Part shown: in pieces, positions 1 through 10,004 of the stretch
Layout of the letters: the number at the start of each line of letters is the position of its first letter
How positions within the stretch are numbered: the first letter of the stretch is position 1
NCBI RefSeq assembly: GCF_024508275.1
Contig: NZ_CP101989.1
Span: 930,001-994,000, forward strand
Reading direction: 5' to 3'
From: Cellulomonas wangsupingiae
GTDB taxonomy: Bacteria; Actinomycetota; Actinomycetes; Actinomycetales; Cellulomonadaceae
Length of the DNA stretch: 64,000 nucleotides
Translations under genes and position numbers: made by a program
Notes under the pieces: generated by a model
The model's input: the letters and a program-made list of their open reading frames with translations, nothing else
Told to the model about the DNA's origin: nothing
Databases searched by the model: none

Positions 1-1
1 G

Positions 2-550
2 GACGCCGCCCGGGAGGCGGTGCAGGAGCTGCACGGCATCCTCGGCATGCTGCGTGACGGCGGCGTGACGGTCGGGGCGACCCCCGCGTCGGGGGAGGCG
101 CTCGCGTCGCTCGACCTGGACCGGCTGCCGGACCTCGTCACGCAGGCGCGGGCGGGCGGGCTGGCGGTGGCCTACCAGGAGGTGGGCGAGCCGCGTCGGC
201 TGCGGCCGCTGGCGTCGCTCAACCTGTACCGGATCGCGCAGGAGGCGCTGACCAACATCCGCAAGCACGCGGGTCCGGGCGCCCGGGCGGAGGTCCGGCT
301 GCGGTGGTCGACCGACGACGTCGAGCTGGAGGTGTCGGACGACGGTGGGACGGCGCGCCCGGCGCGCCCGGCCACGTCCGGTGGCATGGGCCTGGTCGGC
401 ATGCGCGAGCGCGCGGCTGCGGACGGCGGCACGTTCGAGGCGAGCCGCCGGCGCTCCGGCGGGTTCGTGGTACGCGTACGGCTGCCGCTGGCGGCACCGG
501 TCGACGGCGGGGTCGCGGTGCCGGCCCCCGGGACGAAGGAGCAGGGATGA
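2..550 (+). CDS. Two-component sensor histidine kinase, C-terminal part
   Basis: This is the 3' end of a membrane or cytoplasmic sensor kinase of the NarL-partner class; the 5' end lies outside the window, and the frame is open from base 2. Visible are the end of the dimerisation helix (AREAVQELHGILGMLRD) and a HATPase domain with an N-box (RIAQEALTNIRKHA) and G-boxes (SDDGG, then GGMGLVGMRERAA). The kinase would autophosphorylate on an upstream His and pass the phosphate to the response regulator, whose ATG overlaps this stop codon (ATGA at 547-550). The coupling and the nearby NatAB-like exporter suggest the system controls that transporter, which is inference. The signal cannot be told because the input domain is missing. 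Confidence 0.93.
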   Translation, partial: DAAREAVQELHGILGMLRDGGVTVGATPASGEALASLDLDRLPDLVTQARAGGLAVAYQEVGEPRRLRPLASLNLYRIAQEALTNIRKHAGPGARAEVRLRWSTDDVELEVSDDGGTARPARPATSGGMGLVGMRERAAADGGTFEASRRRSGGFVVRVRLPLAAPVDGGVAVPAPGTKEQG

Positions 551-1206
551 CGACGAGCGTGCGGGTCGTGCTCGCGGACGACCAGGCGCTGCTGCGGGCG
601 GGGATCGGCACGATCCTGTCGGCGCACCCCGGCATCGAGGTGGTCGGCGAGGCCGGCACGGGTGCGGAGGCGGTCGACGTCGTGCGGGCGACGCGTCCCG
701 ACGTCGTCTGCATGGACGTGCAGATGCCCGACATGGACGGCCTGGAGGCCACGCGGCGCATCGTCGCGGACCCGGCCGCGCACGCGGCCGTCGTGGTCCT
801 GACGACGTTCAACCGCGAGGACTACCTGCTCGAGGCGCTGCAGGCCGGCGCCGTGGGGTACCTGCTGAAGACGTCGCGGCCCGAGCAGCTCACGGACGCG
901 GTGCTGCGCGCCGCGGCCGGCGAAGGGCTCCTCGCGCCCGAGGTGACGCGCGCGGTCATCGCGCGTGCCGTGCGGGAGCGCACGCCGACGCACCCGGCGC
1001 CGCGGCACGCCGTCCCGCTCACCGAGCGGGAGCAGGAGGTGCTCACGCTCGTCGCGCGCGGGCTGAACAACGACGAGATCGCGGCCGAGCTCGTCGTGAG
1101 CCGGGCGACGGTCAAGACGCACGTGTCGAACCTGCTGGCGAAGCTGGGCCTGCGGGACCGCGTGCAGGCGGTGGTGTACGCGCACGAGCACGGCCTGGCC
1201 TCCTGA
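547..1206 (+). CDS. NarL/LuxR-family response regulator
   Basis: A 219-residue response regulator. The receiver domain spans about residues 5-120, with the acidic pair near residues 11-12 (LADDQ), the phospho-acceptor Asp57 (VCMDVQMPDMDG) and the conserved Lys in YLLKTS. The LuxR-type helix-turn-helix is at about 155-215 (LTEREQEVLTLVARGLNN ... SRATVKTHVSNLLAKL). It starts with ATG overlapping the kinase stop, so the two are translationally coupled. It is expected to bind DNA as a phosphorylated dimer. The target is probably the ABC transporter immediately downstream, as in the NatKR-NatAB and DesKR arrangements; this is inferred from position only. Confidence 0.95.
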   Translation: MTTSVRVVLADDQALLRAGIGTILSAHPGIEVVGEAGTGAEAVDVVRATRPDVVCMDVQMPDMDGLEATRRIVADPAAHAAVVVLTTFNREDYLLEALQAGAVGYLLKTSRPEQLTDAVLRAAAGEGLLAPEVTRAVIARAVRERTPTHPAPRHAVPLTEREQEVLTLVARGLNNDEIAAELVVSRATVKTHVSNLLAKLGLRDRVQAVVYAHEHGLAS

Positions 1207-1209
1207 CGT

Positions 1210-1235
1210 GCGTCTCCGTCCCGGGACGGAGACGC
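1210..1235. terminator. Perfect 26-bp inverted repeat after the response regulator
   Basis: The two 13-base arms GCGTCTCCGTCCC and GGGACGGAGACGC are exact reverse complements with no spacer, starting 3 nt after the stop codon. RNA would fold into a very stable hairpin, which suits an intrinsic terminator without a U-tract, the usual form in high-GC actinobacteria. Being a perfect dyad between a regulator and its likely target operon, it could instead be an operator. Confidence 0.5.
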
Positions 1236-1277
1236 AGGATCGGCCGGGGGCCGGAGCCGCCGCCCCGCCGTGACGCC

Positions 1278-1290
1278 TACCGTCGACGGT
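1278..1290 (+). promoter_or_regulatory. Candidate -10 with overlapping palindrome before the ABC exporter
   Basis: TACCGT (1278-1283) resembles an actinobacterial -10 box and overlaps the perfect 12-bp palindrome ACCGTCGACGGT (1279-1290), about 45 nt before the exporter ATG. A dyad over the -10 is typical of a repressor site. No convincing -35 is visible. Confidence 0.3.
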
Positions 1291-1334
1291 GGACGCCCGG
1301 GGCACCCGGGCGCGGAGGTGGCAGGGGAGGGACG

Positions 1335-2246
1335 ATGCTCGAGCTGCACGGGATCAGCCGGTCGTTCGGCGACCGTCTCGTGCTCGACGACGTGAGCTTC
1401 ACGGTCGGGCGCGGGCGGCTGACGGGGTTCGTCGGTGGCAACGGTGCCGGCAAGACCACGACGATGCGCATCATCCTCGGGGTGCTGGCCGCGCACGCCG
1501 GCACGGTCACGATCGACGGGGTGCCGGTGGGCGGCGCGCAGCGCACGCGGTTCGGGTACATGCCGGAGGAGCGCGGGCTCTACCCCAAGATGCAGCTCGT
1601 CGAGCACCTGACCTACCTGGCGCGCCTGCACGGCTTCGACCGTGACGGCGCGACGGGGCGGGCCGAGGTGCTCGTGGAGCGCCTGGGTCTGACCCCGCGT
1701 GCCAAGGACCCGGTCGAGAGCCTGTCCCTGGGCAACCAGCAGCGCGCACAGATCGCGGCGGCCCTGGTCCACGACCCGGACGTCCTGGTGCTCGACGAGC
1801 CGTTCTCGGGGCTGGACCCGATGGCGGTCGAGGTCGTCCAGGGCGTGCTCGCCGAGCGGGCCGCGCAGGGCGTGCCCGTCCTCTTCTCGTCCCACCAGCT
1901 CGACGTCGTCGAGCGGCTGTGCGACGACCTGGTCATCATCGCCGGCGGCAAGGTGCGCGCCGCGGGGACCCGCGAGGGTCTGCGCCGTGAGCACGGCAGG
2001 GCCCGGCACGAGATCGTGGCCGAGGGCGACATGGGCTGGCTCCGCGACGTGCCCGACGTGCGCGTCGACGAGCTCGCGGGCGGGTCGGCGGTCTTCGAGG
2101 CGCCGGCGGACGTCGCGCAGCAGGTGCTGGGTGCGGCCCTGGCGCGTGGCCCGGTGCGGGCGTTCACGCCGCTGCGCCCGTCCTTGGCGGAGATCTTCCG
2201 CGACGTCGTCGCCGACGAGCCCGAGCTGGAAGAGGTGGCCCTGTGA
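1335..2246 (+). CDS. ABC transporter ATP-binding protein (NatA-like)
   Basis: A 303-residue ATPase subunit of an ABC-2 type exporter. It has Walker A (GGNGAGKTT, about residues 35-43), the signature LSLGNQQR that is typical of NatA-type proteins, Walker B (LVLDEPFSGLDP) and the switch His (SSHQLD). The last 80 or so residues look like the DUF4162 C-terminal extension of this group. It starts at the ATG at 1335; the open frame further upstream runs through the regulator gene and is an artefact. The stop overlaps the permease start (GTGA). In Bacillus NatAB the pair extrudes sodium; the substrate here is unknown. Confidence 0.92.
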   Translation: MLELHGISRSFGDRLVLDDVSFTVGRGRLTGFVGGNGAGKTTTMRIILGVLAAHAGTVTIDGVPVGGAQRTRFGYMPEERGLYPKMQLVEHLTYLARLHGFDRDGATGRAEVLVERLGLTPRAKDPVESLSLGNQQRAQIAAALVHDPDVLVLDEPFSGLDPMAVEVVQGVLAERAAQGVPVLFSSHQLDVVERLCDDLVIIAGGKVRAAGTREGLRREHGRARHEIVAEGDMGWLRDVPDVRVDELAGGSAVFEAPADVAQQVLGAALARGPVRAFTPLRPSLAEIFRDVVADEPELEEVAL

Positions 2247-3358
2247 ACGCCCGTCCCCCCGCGCCGACGCCCCCCTCGTTGGGCCGCGCGGCGCTGCTCG
2301 TCGCCGAGCGCGAGATCACGTCTCAGGTGCGGACGAAGTCGTTCCTCATCTCCACCGCCATCCTGCTGGTCGGCGTCCTGGCGGCGATCGTCGTCAGCTC
2401 GGTGATGTCGGGCCGCGACGTCGAGGACGTCCCGGTGGCCGTCGTGACGTCCGTCGCGGGCGTGCTGCCGACGACCGACGGCCTGGCCACCTCCGACGTC
2501 GCCGACCGGGACACGGCCGAGCAGGCCGTGCGTGACGGCGACGTCGACGCGGCGGTCGTGCCGGGCAGCGGTCCGCTGGGTGTCGAGGTGCTCGCGATGG
2601 ACCGCGCCCCCCAGGTGCTGCTGGACGCGCTGACGGTGGCGCCGCAGGTCGAGCTGCTCGACCCGGCGGCGGCGGACGAGGGCGTCCGGTACGTCGTGAC
2701 GTTCGCGTTCGGCCTGGTCTTCATGATGTCGGCCATCGGGTTCGGCTCGACCATCGCGCAGAACACCGTGACGGAGAAGCAGACGAGGATCGTCGAGATC
2801 CTGCTGTCGGCCGTGCCGGCCCGCGCGCTGCTGGCGGGCAAGATCCTCGGCAACTCGGCGCTCGCGCTCGGGCAGACGGCCGCGATCGCCGCGGTGTCGG
2901 TGCTCGGGCTGGTGGTCACGGGGCAGGACGACCTGCTGACGATGATCGGTGCGCCGGTCGTGTGGTTCGTCGTCTTCTTCGCCGTCGGGTTCGTCCTGCT
3001 GGCGGCGGTGTTCGCGGCGAGCGCGTCGCTGGTCTCGCGGATCGAGGACACCGGGGTGGTGCTGCAGCCCGCCATCTGGCTGACGATGATCCCGTACTTC
3101 GTCGTCGTGTTCTTCAGCGACAACGCCCCGGTGCTCACGGCGACGTCGTACGTGCCGTTCAGCGCGCCGGTGGCGATGCCGGTGCGGCTCTTCCTCGGTG
3201 ACGCGGCGTGGTGGGAGCCGCTGCTGTCGCTCGCGCTGCTCACGGCGTCGTGCCTCGTGGTGATCGCGATCGCGGCGCGGATCTACGAGCGGTCGGTGCT
3301 GCGGATGGGTGCGCGCGTGCGGGTCCGTGAGGTCCTCGCGGGAGCGGATGCGGACTGA
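2243..3358 (+). CDS. ABC-2 type transporter permease (NatB-like)
   Basis: A 371-residue integral membrane subunit that partners the ATPase encoded just upstream, with a 4-bp GTGA overlap. One N-terminal membrane helix (about 30-55) is followed by a roughly 120-residue extracytoplasmic loop, then five or six helices from about residue 150. This is the ABC2_membrane_3 layout seen in NatB. The motif TEKQTRIVEILLSAVPARAL before the third helix is the conserved coupling region of this family. Together the two subunits would export an ion or a small hydrophobic compound. The two-component system upstream probably controls their expression. Confidence 0.9.
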   Translation: MNARPPAPTPPSLGRAALLVAEREITSQVRTKSFLISTAILLVGVLAAIVVSSVMSGRDVEDVPVAVVTSVAGVLPTTDGLATSDVADRDTAEQAVRDGDVDAAVVPGSGPLGVEVLAMDRAPQVLLDALTVAPQVELLDPAAADEGVRYVVTFAFGLVFMMSAIGFGSTIAQNTVTEKQTRIVEILLSAVPARALLAGKILGNSALALGQTAAIAAVSVLGLVVTGQDDLLTMIGAPVVWFVVFFAVGFVLLAAVFAASASLVSRIEDTGVVLQPAIWLTMIPYFVVVFFSDNAPVLTATSYVPFSAPVAMPVRLFLGDAAWWEPLLSLALLTASCLVVIAIAARIYERSVLRMGARVRVREVLAGADAD

Positions 3359-3484
3359 CGACGTGCGGCTCGACGGCGCGCGCGTCTCCACGTCGACCGC
3401 GACGTCCGAGCTCGCCGCCGCCGGGCGCGAGCAGGGCGGCGTCTTCGACACCGTGGCGGCTCACCTGGCAGGCTGAGGGACAAC

Positions 3485-5335
<1,851 letters not shown>

Positions 5336-5436
5336 GCCGTGGCCGGCGACAGCGCGTCCGCGGGCACCACGAGGAGCGCGACCTGCTGTTCCACGCGCTG
5401 TCCGACGCGACCCGCCGGCGCCGGCCGGACGCGGGG

Positions 5437-5742
5437 TCAGTCCTTCGCGTGCGCCGCCAGGTCGACCGCCGCGGCCAGGCCGAGGCCGGGGATCCGCTCG
5501 CGGAGCACCCGCACCGCGCGGACCTCGTCGGTGCCGGGGTCGACGCCCGCCTCGCGCAGCAGCCGACGCGCGTAGTCCGCCTTCAGCGTGTCGTCGTCGT
5601 GGCGGACGGCCTCGACGAGCTGCAGCGCCCGCTCGAGGCCGGGCCGCTGCTCCGCGGGAGCGTCCGCGAGCGCGTCGCGGAGCACCGCGAGGACCTGCTC
5701 ACGGCCGTCGACCGGGACGAGAAGCGTCTCCCTGGTGAACAC
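5437..5742 (-). CDS. Small protein of unknown function
   Basis: A 101-residue protein that I do not recognise. It is predicted to be helical, acidic to neutral and soluble, with no signal peptide, membrane segment or cysteine. The GTG start at 5742 is preceded on the minus strand by a strong ribosome site (AAGGAG, 7-nt spacer), which is the best argument that it is real. It lies downstream of the MarR and TetR genes on the same strand, with a gap of about 110 nt, so it may be co-transcribed or separate. No function is proposed. Confidence 0.65.
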   Translation of the reverse strand: MFTRETLLVPVDGREQVLAVLRDALADAPAEQRPGLERALQLVEAVRHDDDTLKADYARRLLREAGVDPGTDEVRAVRVLRERIPGLGLAAAVDLAAHAKD

Positions 5743-5852
5743 GGGCGTCTCCTTCGCTGTCGCGTGTGCCGGGCGACCACAGGGGCGGGGACGGGATGCA
5801 CGCTACTGGCGTGCCGCCCTCCCGCAAGCGCACGCCCACGACATCTCGGCCG

Positions 5853-6371
5853 TCAGGACGCGTCGAACAGCGTGAGCACGTCGCGCAGCAGCTCGGCGAG
5901 GCGCTCACGGTCCGCCTCCGGCAGGTCGCCGATGAGGTCCCGCTCGACGGCGAGCAGGTCGGCGAACGCCTCGTCGACGCGCCGCAGGCCGGCCGGCGTG
6001 AGCTGGACGAGGACGCCGCGTCGGTCGTCGGGCGAGGGCTGGCGCTCGACGAGCCCCTGCTCGGCGAGTCGGTCGATGCGGTTGGTCATCGTGCCGCTCG
6101 TGACGAGCGTCTGCGTCAGCAGCGCGCCGGGGGAGAGGCGGTACGGCTCACCGGCGCGGCGCAGGGCGGCGAGGACGTCGAACTCCCACGTCTCCAGGCC
6201 GTGCCGCGCGAAGGCGCCGCGGCGCGCCAGGTCGAGGTGGCGGGCGAGCCGGCTGACGCGCGAGAGCACGGTCAGGGGCCGCACGTCCAGGTCCGGCCGC
6301 TCACGCTGCCAGGCGAGGACGATGCGGTCGACCTCGTCGCGGGGCGGGCCGCCGGTGTCGTTCTCGGCCAT
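5853..6371 (-). CDS. MarR-family transcriptional regulator
   Basis: A 172-residue winged-helix regulator. The central part (about residues 60-130) fits MarR: WEFDVLAALRRAG, then LLTQTLVTSGTMTNRIDRL as the recognition helix, and the wing SPDDRRGVLVQLT with the conserved D-x-R-R-G. The flanking helices would form the dimer interface. Such proteins usually repress their own gene and a neighbouring transporter or oxidoreductase. Here the nearest same-strand genes are the small unknown gene downstream and TetR upstream, so the target is not obvious. A palindrome sits over its candidate -10. Confidence 0.93.
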   Translation of the reverse strand: MAENDTGGPPRDEVDRIVLAWQRERPDLDVRPLTVLSRVSRLARHLDLARRGAFARHGLETWEFDVLAALRRAGEPYRLSPGALLTQTLVTSGTMTNRIDRLAEQGLVERQPSPDDRRGVLVQLTPAGLRRVDEAFADLLAVERDLIGDLPEADRERLAELLRDVLTLFDAS

Positions 6372-6377
6372 GGGTCG

Positions 6378-6394
6378 AGGTTAGTCGACGTCGA
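6378..6394 (-). promoter_or_regulatory. Candidate MarR promoter with operator
   Basis: On the minus strand TAACCT (6383-6378) lies 6 nt before the ATG, and the perfect dyad TCGACGTCGA (6385-6394) abuts it. A dyad beside the -10 of a MarR gene suggests autorepression. The short distance would make the mRNA leaderless or nearly so. Confidence 0.4.
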
Positions 6395-6438
6395 GACATC
6401 GCCCGTCACGCCGTGCCGCCGTACCGCAGCGCGACACG

Positions 6439-7077
6439 CTAGGGCGCCGTCGGCTTCGTCAGCTCCGGGCGCCGCTCGAGCGCCTCGAGCCCGTTCCACG
6501 CGAGGTTCACCAGGTGCGCGGCGACCTCGGCCTTCTGCGGGCTGCGCGCGTCGAGCCACCACTGGCCGGTCAGCGCGACCATGCCGACGAGCATCTGGGC
6601 GTACATGGGGGCGGTGCGGGCGTCGAGGCCGCGCTTCGTGAACTCGTTCGCCAGCAGGTGCTCGACCTGGCTCGCGACGTCGCCGATGAGCGAGGAGAAC
6701 GTGCCGGTGGCCTGCGCGACCGGGGAGTCGCGCACGAGGATGCGGAACCCGTCCTCCGACGTCTCGATGTACGACAGCAGGGCCAGCGCCGTGCGCTCGA
6801 CCATCACCTTGGGGTGGCCGCCGGCCTCGAGGGCCTGCGTCAGCGCGCCCGTCAGGGCCTGGATCTCACGGTCGACGACGACCGCGTACACGCCCTCCTT
6901 GCCGCCGAAGTGCTCGTACACCACGGGCTTGGACACCTCGGCGCGGGCGGCGATCTCTTCGACGGACGTGTTGTCGAACCCCTTCTCGGCGAAGAGCTTG
7001 CGGGACACGTCCAGCAGCTGCGCGCGCCGCTGGGTGCCGGTCATGCGCGCGCGGGACCGCTTGGAGTCGGAGGCCAT
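6439..7077 (-). CDS. TetR-family transcriptional regulator
   Basis: A 212-residue regulator. The N-terminal helix-turn-helix (about residues 12-60) is classic TetR: RAQLLDVSRKLFAEKGFDN, TSVEEIAARAEVSKPVVYEH and FGGKEGVYAVVVDRE. The remaining helices would bind a ligand and dimerise. The start chosen is the ATG at 7077 (MASDSK); the frame runs on upstream through the tRNA, which is not meaningful. A -10-like CACAAT lies exactly 6 nt before this ATG, so translation is probably leaderless. Its target is unknown. The MarR gene follows 67 nt downstream on the same strand. Confidence 0.93.
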   Translation of the reverse strand: MASDSKRSRARMTGTQRRAQLLDVSRKLFAEKGFDNTSVEEIAARAEVSKPVVYEHFGGKEGVYAVVVDREIQALTGALTQALEAGGHPKVMVERTALALLSYIETSEDGFRILVRDSPVAQATGTFSSLIGDVASQVEHLLANEFTKRGLDARTAPMYAQMLVGMVALTGQWWLDARSPQKAEVAAHLVNLAWNGLEALERRPELTKPTAP

Positions 7078-7083
7078 TGGCCC

Positions 7084-7089
7084 ATTGTG
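7084..7089 (-). promoter_or_regulatory. Candidate -10 of the TetR gene (leaderless)
   Basis: Minus-strand CACAAT is followed by 6 nt and then ATG at 7077. Transcription starting about 7 nt after the -10 would begin at or next to the start codon. Confidence 0.4.
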
Positions 7090-7167
7090 CCGTGCGGGTG
7101 CTCCGTGCTGTCGGACGGTCGCCCGACTGCGGGAGCGGCGCGGCGGCCTGGCAGACTGGGGCGCCGG

Positions 7168-7239
7168 TCCGCCCTGGTGTAACGGCAGCATGCAGGCCTT
7201 TGGAGCCTTGCGGTCCAGGTTCGAATCCTGGGGGCGGAG
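7168..7239 (+). tRNA. tRNA-Gln (anticodon TTG)
   Basis: A cloverleaf can be drawn. The acceptor stem TCCGCCC (7168-7174) pairs with GGGCGGA (7232-7238), and G7239 is the discriminator. The D-arm is at 7177-7191. The anticodon loop CTTTGGA (7198-7204) gives anticodon TTG at 7200-7202. The T-arm CCAGG-TTCGAAT-CCTGG is at 7215-7231. The outermost anticodon-stem pair (7193/7209) is a C-T mismatch. A U1-A72 start to the acceptor is typical of Gln tRNAs. CCA is not encoded (GCAGG follows). Confidence 0.93.
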
Positions 7240-7261
7240 CAGGTGTGCAGCGTCCGGGACC

Positions 7262-8578
7262 TCAGGCGTCCCCGACGCTGCACGCATCGGGCGTCGTGGC
7301 GGCGGTCGACGCGCGCGACCGTCCCGACGCCAGGACCGTCACCGCGAACACCACCGGCACGACCGCGCTCAGCAGCATCCCCACGCGCAGGCCGGTGCCG
7401 GTGTCCGGCGGCAGCGCGGCGGCCAGCCCGGCCAGCGGCCCGGCGGCCAGGTCCGCCAGCAGCCCGGCGCCCAGGGGGCCGAAGGTGCCCCCCGCGTCGC
7501 CCGCGAGCGCCAGCACCGCGAACATCGCCGCCCCGCCCAGCGGGAAGCGCGCGGACGTCAGGGAGAACGTGCCGGGCCACAGCAGGGCCGTCGCCAGCCC
7601 GCACAGCGCGCACGCGACGAGGCTGACGACGGGCACCGCCGCGGTCGCCGCGACGACGTAGCAGGCGGCCGCCGCGACGCCCGACGCCGCGAGCAGCGGC
7701 CGCAGCGGCACGTCCTGCCCCCACACGCCGTAGGCGGCCCGACCCAGGCCCATGAGCAGCGCGAACAGCCCGGGGCCGAGCAGGTCGCCGACCTCCTTGG
7801 GCACGCCCGTGCCCTGCTCGGCGAAGAACGACGACCACTGCGCCATCGTCAGCTCGGCCGCACCGCCCGTGGTCATGAGGACGAGGGCCGCGAGGAACAG
7901 GGGGGTGCCGAACAGGGCGCGCAGGGGCGTGCGGTGCTCGTCGGGGACGGTCGCCGGCATCGGGACGCGCAGCAGCACGACCAGGTTGGCCAGGGGGACC
8001 GCCGCCCACAGCACCGGCAGCAGCGGCCACAGGTCGGTGCCGAGCAGCGCGAGCAGCCCCGTCGTCAGGACCACGACCGCGAGCTGGCCCCAGCAGTAGA
8101 AGGAGTGCGCGAGCGCCATCCCGGTGGCCTTCGCCTCCGACGGGCTCGGCAGGTGCTCGACGACGGGCGAGACCAGCACCTCGAGCAGCCCGCCGCCGAT
8201 GCCGTACACGACGACGGCGACGCACAGGCCCGCGAACGGCGAGGGCGCGACCAGGGGCAGGACGGCCAGCAGCACGAGCCCGAGCGCGGCCAGCGCGTGC
8301 GCGAGCACCAGCGGGCGCCGGTAGCCGACGCGGTCGACGATGCGCACCGCCACGAGGTCGGTCAGCAGCTGCACGCCGAAGTTCAGCGCGGCCAGTGCGC
8401 CGAGCTGCGCGACCGGGACGTCGAGCGACGTGTGGAACACGACGAACAGCAGCGGCGCGAGGTTGTTGACGATGGCCTGGACCACGTACCCCGCGTGGGC
8501 GGAGCGGCGGGTGGCGGCGTACGTGAGCGTCGTCGTGGGCACGTCGTCCTCGGTGGCGCGGGGGCGGGGCCCGGTCAC
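7262..8578 (-). CDS. MFS transporter
   Basis: A 438-residue polytopic protein with about 12 hydrophobic segments in two bundles. It resembles major facilitator proteins, with the loop 2-3 type motif DRVGYRRPLVLAHAL. The early segment GYVVQAIVNNLAPLLFVVFH and the glycine-rich VVYGIGGGLLEVLVSPVVEH recall FucP/Bcr-like sugar or metabolite transporters, but the substrate cannot be assigned. The start is taken as GTG at 8578; no clear ribosome site is seen, and a second in-frame GTG lies 12 codons further in. It ends close to the tRNA gene, which is on the opposite strand. Confidence 0.85.
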   Translation of the reverse strand: MTGPRPRATEDDVPTTTLTYAATRRSAHAGYVVQAIVNNLAPLLFVVFHTSLDVPVAQLGALAALNFGVQLLTDLVAVRIVDRVGYRRPLVLAHALAALGLVLLAVLPLVAPSPFAGLCVAVVVYGIGGGLLEVLVSPVVEHLPSPSEAKATGMALAHSFYCWGQLAVVVLTTGLLALLGTDLWPLLPVLWAAVPLANLVVLLRVPMPATVPDEHRTPLRALFGTPLFLAALVLMTTGGAAELTMAQWSSFFAEQGTGVPKEVGDLLGPGLFALLMGLGRAAYGVWGQDVPLRPLLAASGVAAAACYVVAATAAVPVVSLVACALCGLATALLWPGTFSLTSARFPLGGAAMFAVLALAGDAGGTFGPLGAGLLADLAAGPLAGLAAALPPDTGTGLRVGMLLSAVVPVVFAVTVLASGRSRASTAATTPDACSVGDA

Positions 8579-8669
8579 TGTCGCACGTGCGGGTCGCGGT
8601 CCGCGGCCGGCGGTTCGCAGGACGCACCGCGCCGGCCCGCCACGTCGGCGGCGGACCGGCGCGGCGGCG

Positions 8670-9296
8670 TCAGTGCGTGGGGCGGGCGGACCCCTGCGAC
8701 ATCCGGTCGATCCACGCGAGCGCGAGGGCCGACGCGACGAACGCGAGGTGGATGAGCGTCTGCCACATCATCGTCTCGCCCGTCACGTGCCCCACCGACG
8801 ACTCGATGAACGTGCGCAGCAGGTGGATCGACGAGATGCCGATGATCGACATCGCGAGCTTGGTCTTCAGCACGTTGGCGTTGACGTGGCTGAGCCACTC
8901 GGGCTGGTCCGGGTGCCCGTCCAGGCGCATGCGCGACACGAACGTCTCGTACCCGCCGATGATCACCATGATCAGCAGGTTCGAGATCATCACGACGTCG
9001 ACCAGGCCCAGGACGATGAGCATCGTGGTGGCCTCGGTGCCGAAGTCCGCCATCGCCTCGACCTTGTGGCCGAAGACCGCGAAGTCGATGAGGTGCCACA
9101 GCTCCTTGAGGAACTGCCAGACGTAGACCACCTGCGCCGCGATCAGGCCCAGGTACAGCGGCAGCTGCAGCCAGCGGGAGAAGAAGATCAGCGACGAGAC
9201 CGACCGCGCGTAGGTTCGGGTCGGCTCGACGGCTTCGACGGGTTGGGCCGGGCCGGCGTGCGGGACGGTCTCGACGGACGGGTGCGACGACGTCAC
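8670..9296 (-). CDS. UPF0114 / YqhA-family membrane protein
   Basis: A 208-residue inner-membrane protein with four predicted helices: about residues 33-60, 85-115, 145-165 and 180-200. The sequences SRWLQLPLYLGLIAAQVVY, DVVMISNLLIMVIIGGYETF and KLAMSIIGISSIHLLRTFIE match the YqhA (UPF0114) family. The GTG at 9296 has a good minus-strand ribosome site (AAGGAG with a short spacer). The biochemical role of the family is not established. It faces the divergently transcribed SoxR-like gene across a 213-nt gap. Confidence 0.88.
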   Translation of the reverse strand: MTSSHPSVETVPHAGPAQPVEAVEPTRTYARSVSSLIFFSRWLQLPLYLGLIAAQVVYVWQFLKELWHLIDFAVFGHKVEAMADFGTEATTMLIVLGLVDVVMISNLLIMVIIGGYETFVSRMRLDGHPDQPEWLSHVNANVLKTKLAMSIIGISSIHLLRTFIESSVGHVTGETMMWQTLIHLAFVASALALAWIDRMSQGSARPTH

Positions 9297-9509
9297 GGTG
9301 CTCCTTGCGCGTGCAGTGGGGGTGCGCCCCGACGGGGCGGCGACGTCTGAACGCGCGACCGGGGCGGCCGGTTCCCGCGCGGCTCGCCGGTGCGGTCACC
9401 CGTCGCGGCTCCGCCCGGACCGGCGGCTAGCGTGACGTCGCCCGCGGTCGGTGGTGCGCGGGACGGTGGTGCGCGGCGACGGCAGCGCGCGGGACGGGAG
9501 GTCGCAGGC

Positions 9510-9974
9510 GTGGACTCGTCGCAGTGGCTGTCGGTGGGGGAGGTGAGCCGCCGCACCGGCCTGTCGGTCTCGGCGCTGCACTTCTACGAGCGCGAAGGGC
9601 TCATCGCGGCGTCCCGGACCGCCGGCAACCAGCGCCGCTACCCCCGTCACATGCTGCGCCGCATCTCGCTCGTCCTGGTCGCCAAGCGTCTGGGCATCCC
9701 GTTGTCGGAGGTGGCGGAGGTCTTCCGCGACCTGCCGATGGACCACGAGCCCACGCGCGCCGACTGGCAGCGGGTGTCCCGTACCTGGAAGGTGCGGCTC
9801 GAGGAGCGACGGCGGGCCCTGGAGCGCCTGGAGAAGGAGCTGGTCGGCTGCATCGGCTGCGGCTGCCTGGCGATGCGCTCGTGCGACCTGCTCAACCCCG
9901 GCGACGTCCTGGGGTCCCGGGGGACCGGTCCGGTCCGCCTCGCCGGGTCGGAGCCGGAGCCCCGACCCGGCTGA
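9510..9974 (+). CDS. soxR: SoxR-like redox-sensing MerR-family regulator
   Basis: A 154-residue MerR-family protein. The N-terminal winged helix (SVGEVSRRTGLSVSALHFY) and the dimerisation helix are followed by the [2Fe-2S]-binding cysteine cluster C-I-G-C-G-C-L-A-M-R-S-C, the diagnostic CX2CXCX5C of SoxR. In actinobacteria SoxR answers redox-cycling compounds and activates a small regulon from promoters with a 19-20 bp spacer. The GTG at 9510 is chosen because the winged helix begins there and GGGAGG lies upstream. It converges with the split transketolase operon, whose promoter carries a matching dyad (11590-11609). Confidence 0.93.
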   Translation: MDSSQWLSVGEVSRRTGLSVSALHFYEREGLIAASRTAGNQRRYPRHMLRRISLVLVAKRLGIPLSEVAEVFRDLPMDHEPTRADWQRVSRTWKVRLEERRRALERLEKELVGCIGCGCLAMRSCDLLNPGDVLGSRGTGPVRLAGSEPEPRPG

Positions 9975-10004
9975 GCGGGCGGTCCGTGCGGTCGTCGCCG
10001 GTGC

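Noticed and set aside
345..1334. N-terminal extension of the NatA-like ATPase
   Set aside because: The open frame upstream of 1335 overlaps the response regulator gene in another frame and lacks protein-like sequence.
7168..7239. Reading the tRNA as Trp because of the GG after the anticodon
   Set aside because: A 7-nt loop CTTTGGA with C32-T33 gives TTG at 34-36, and the acceptor starts with U1-A72 as in Gln tRNAs.
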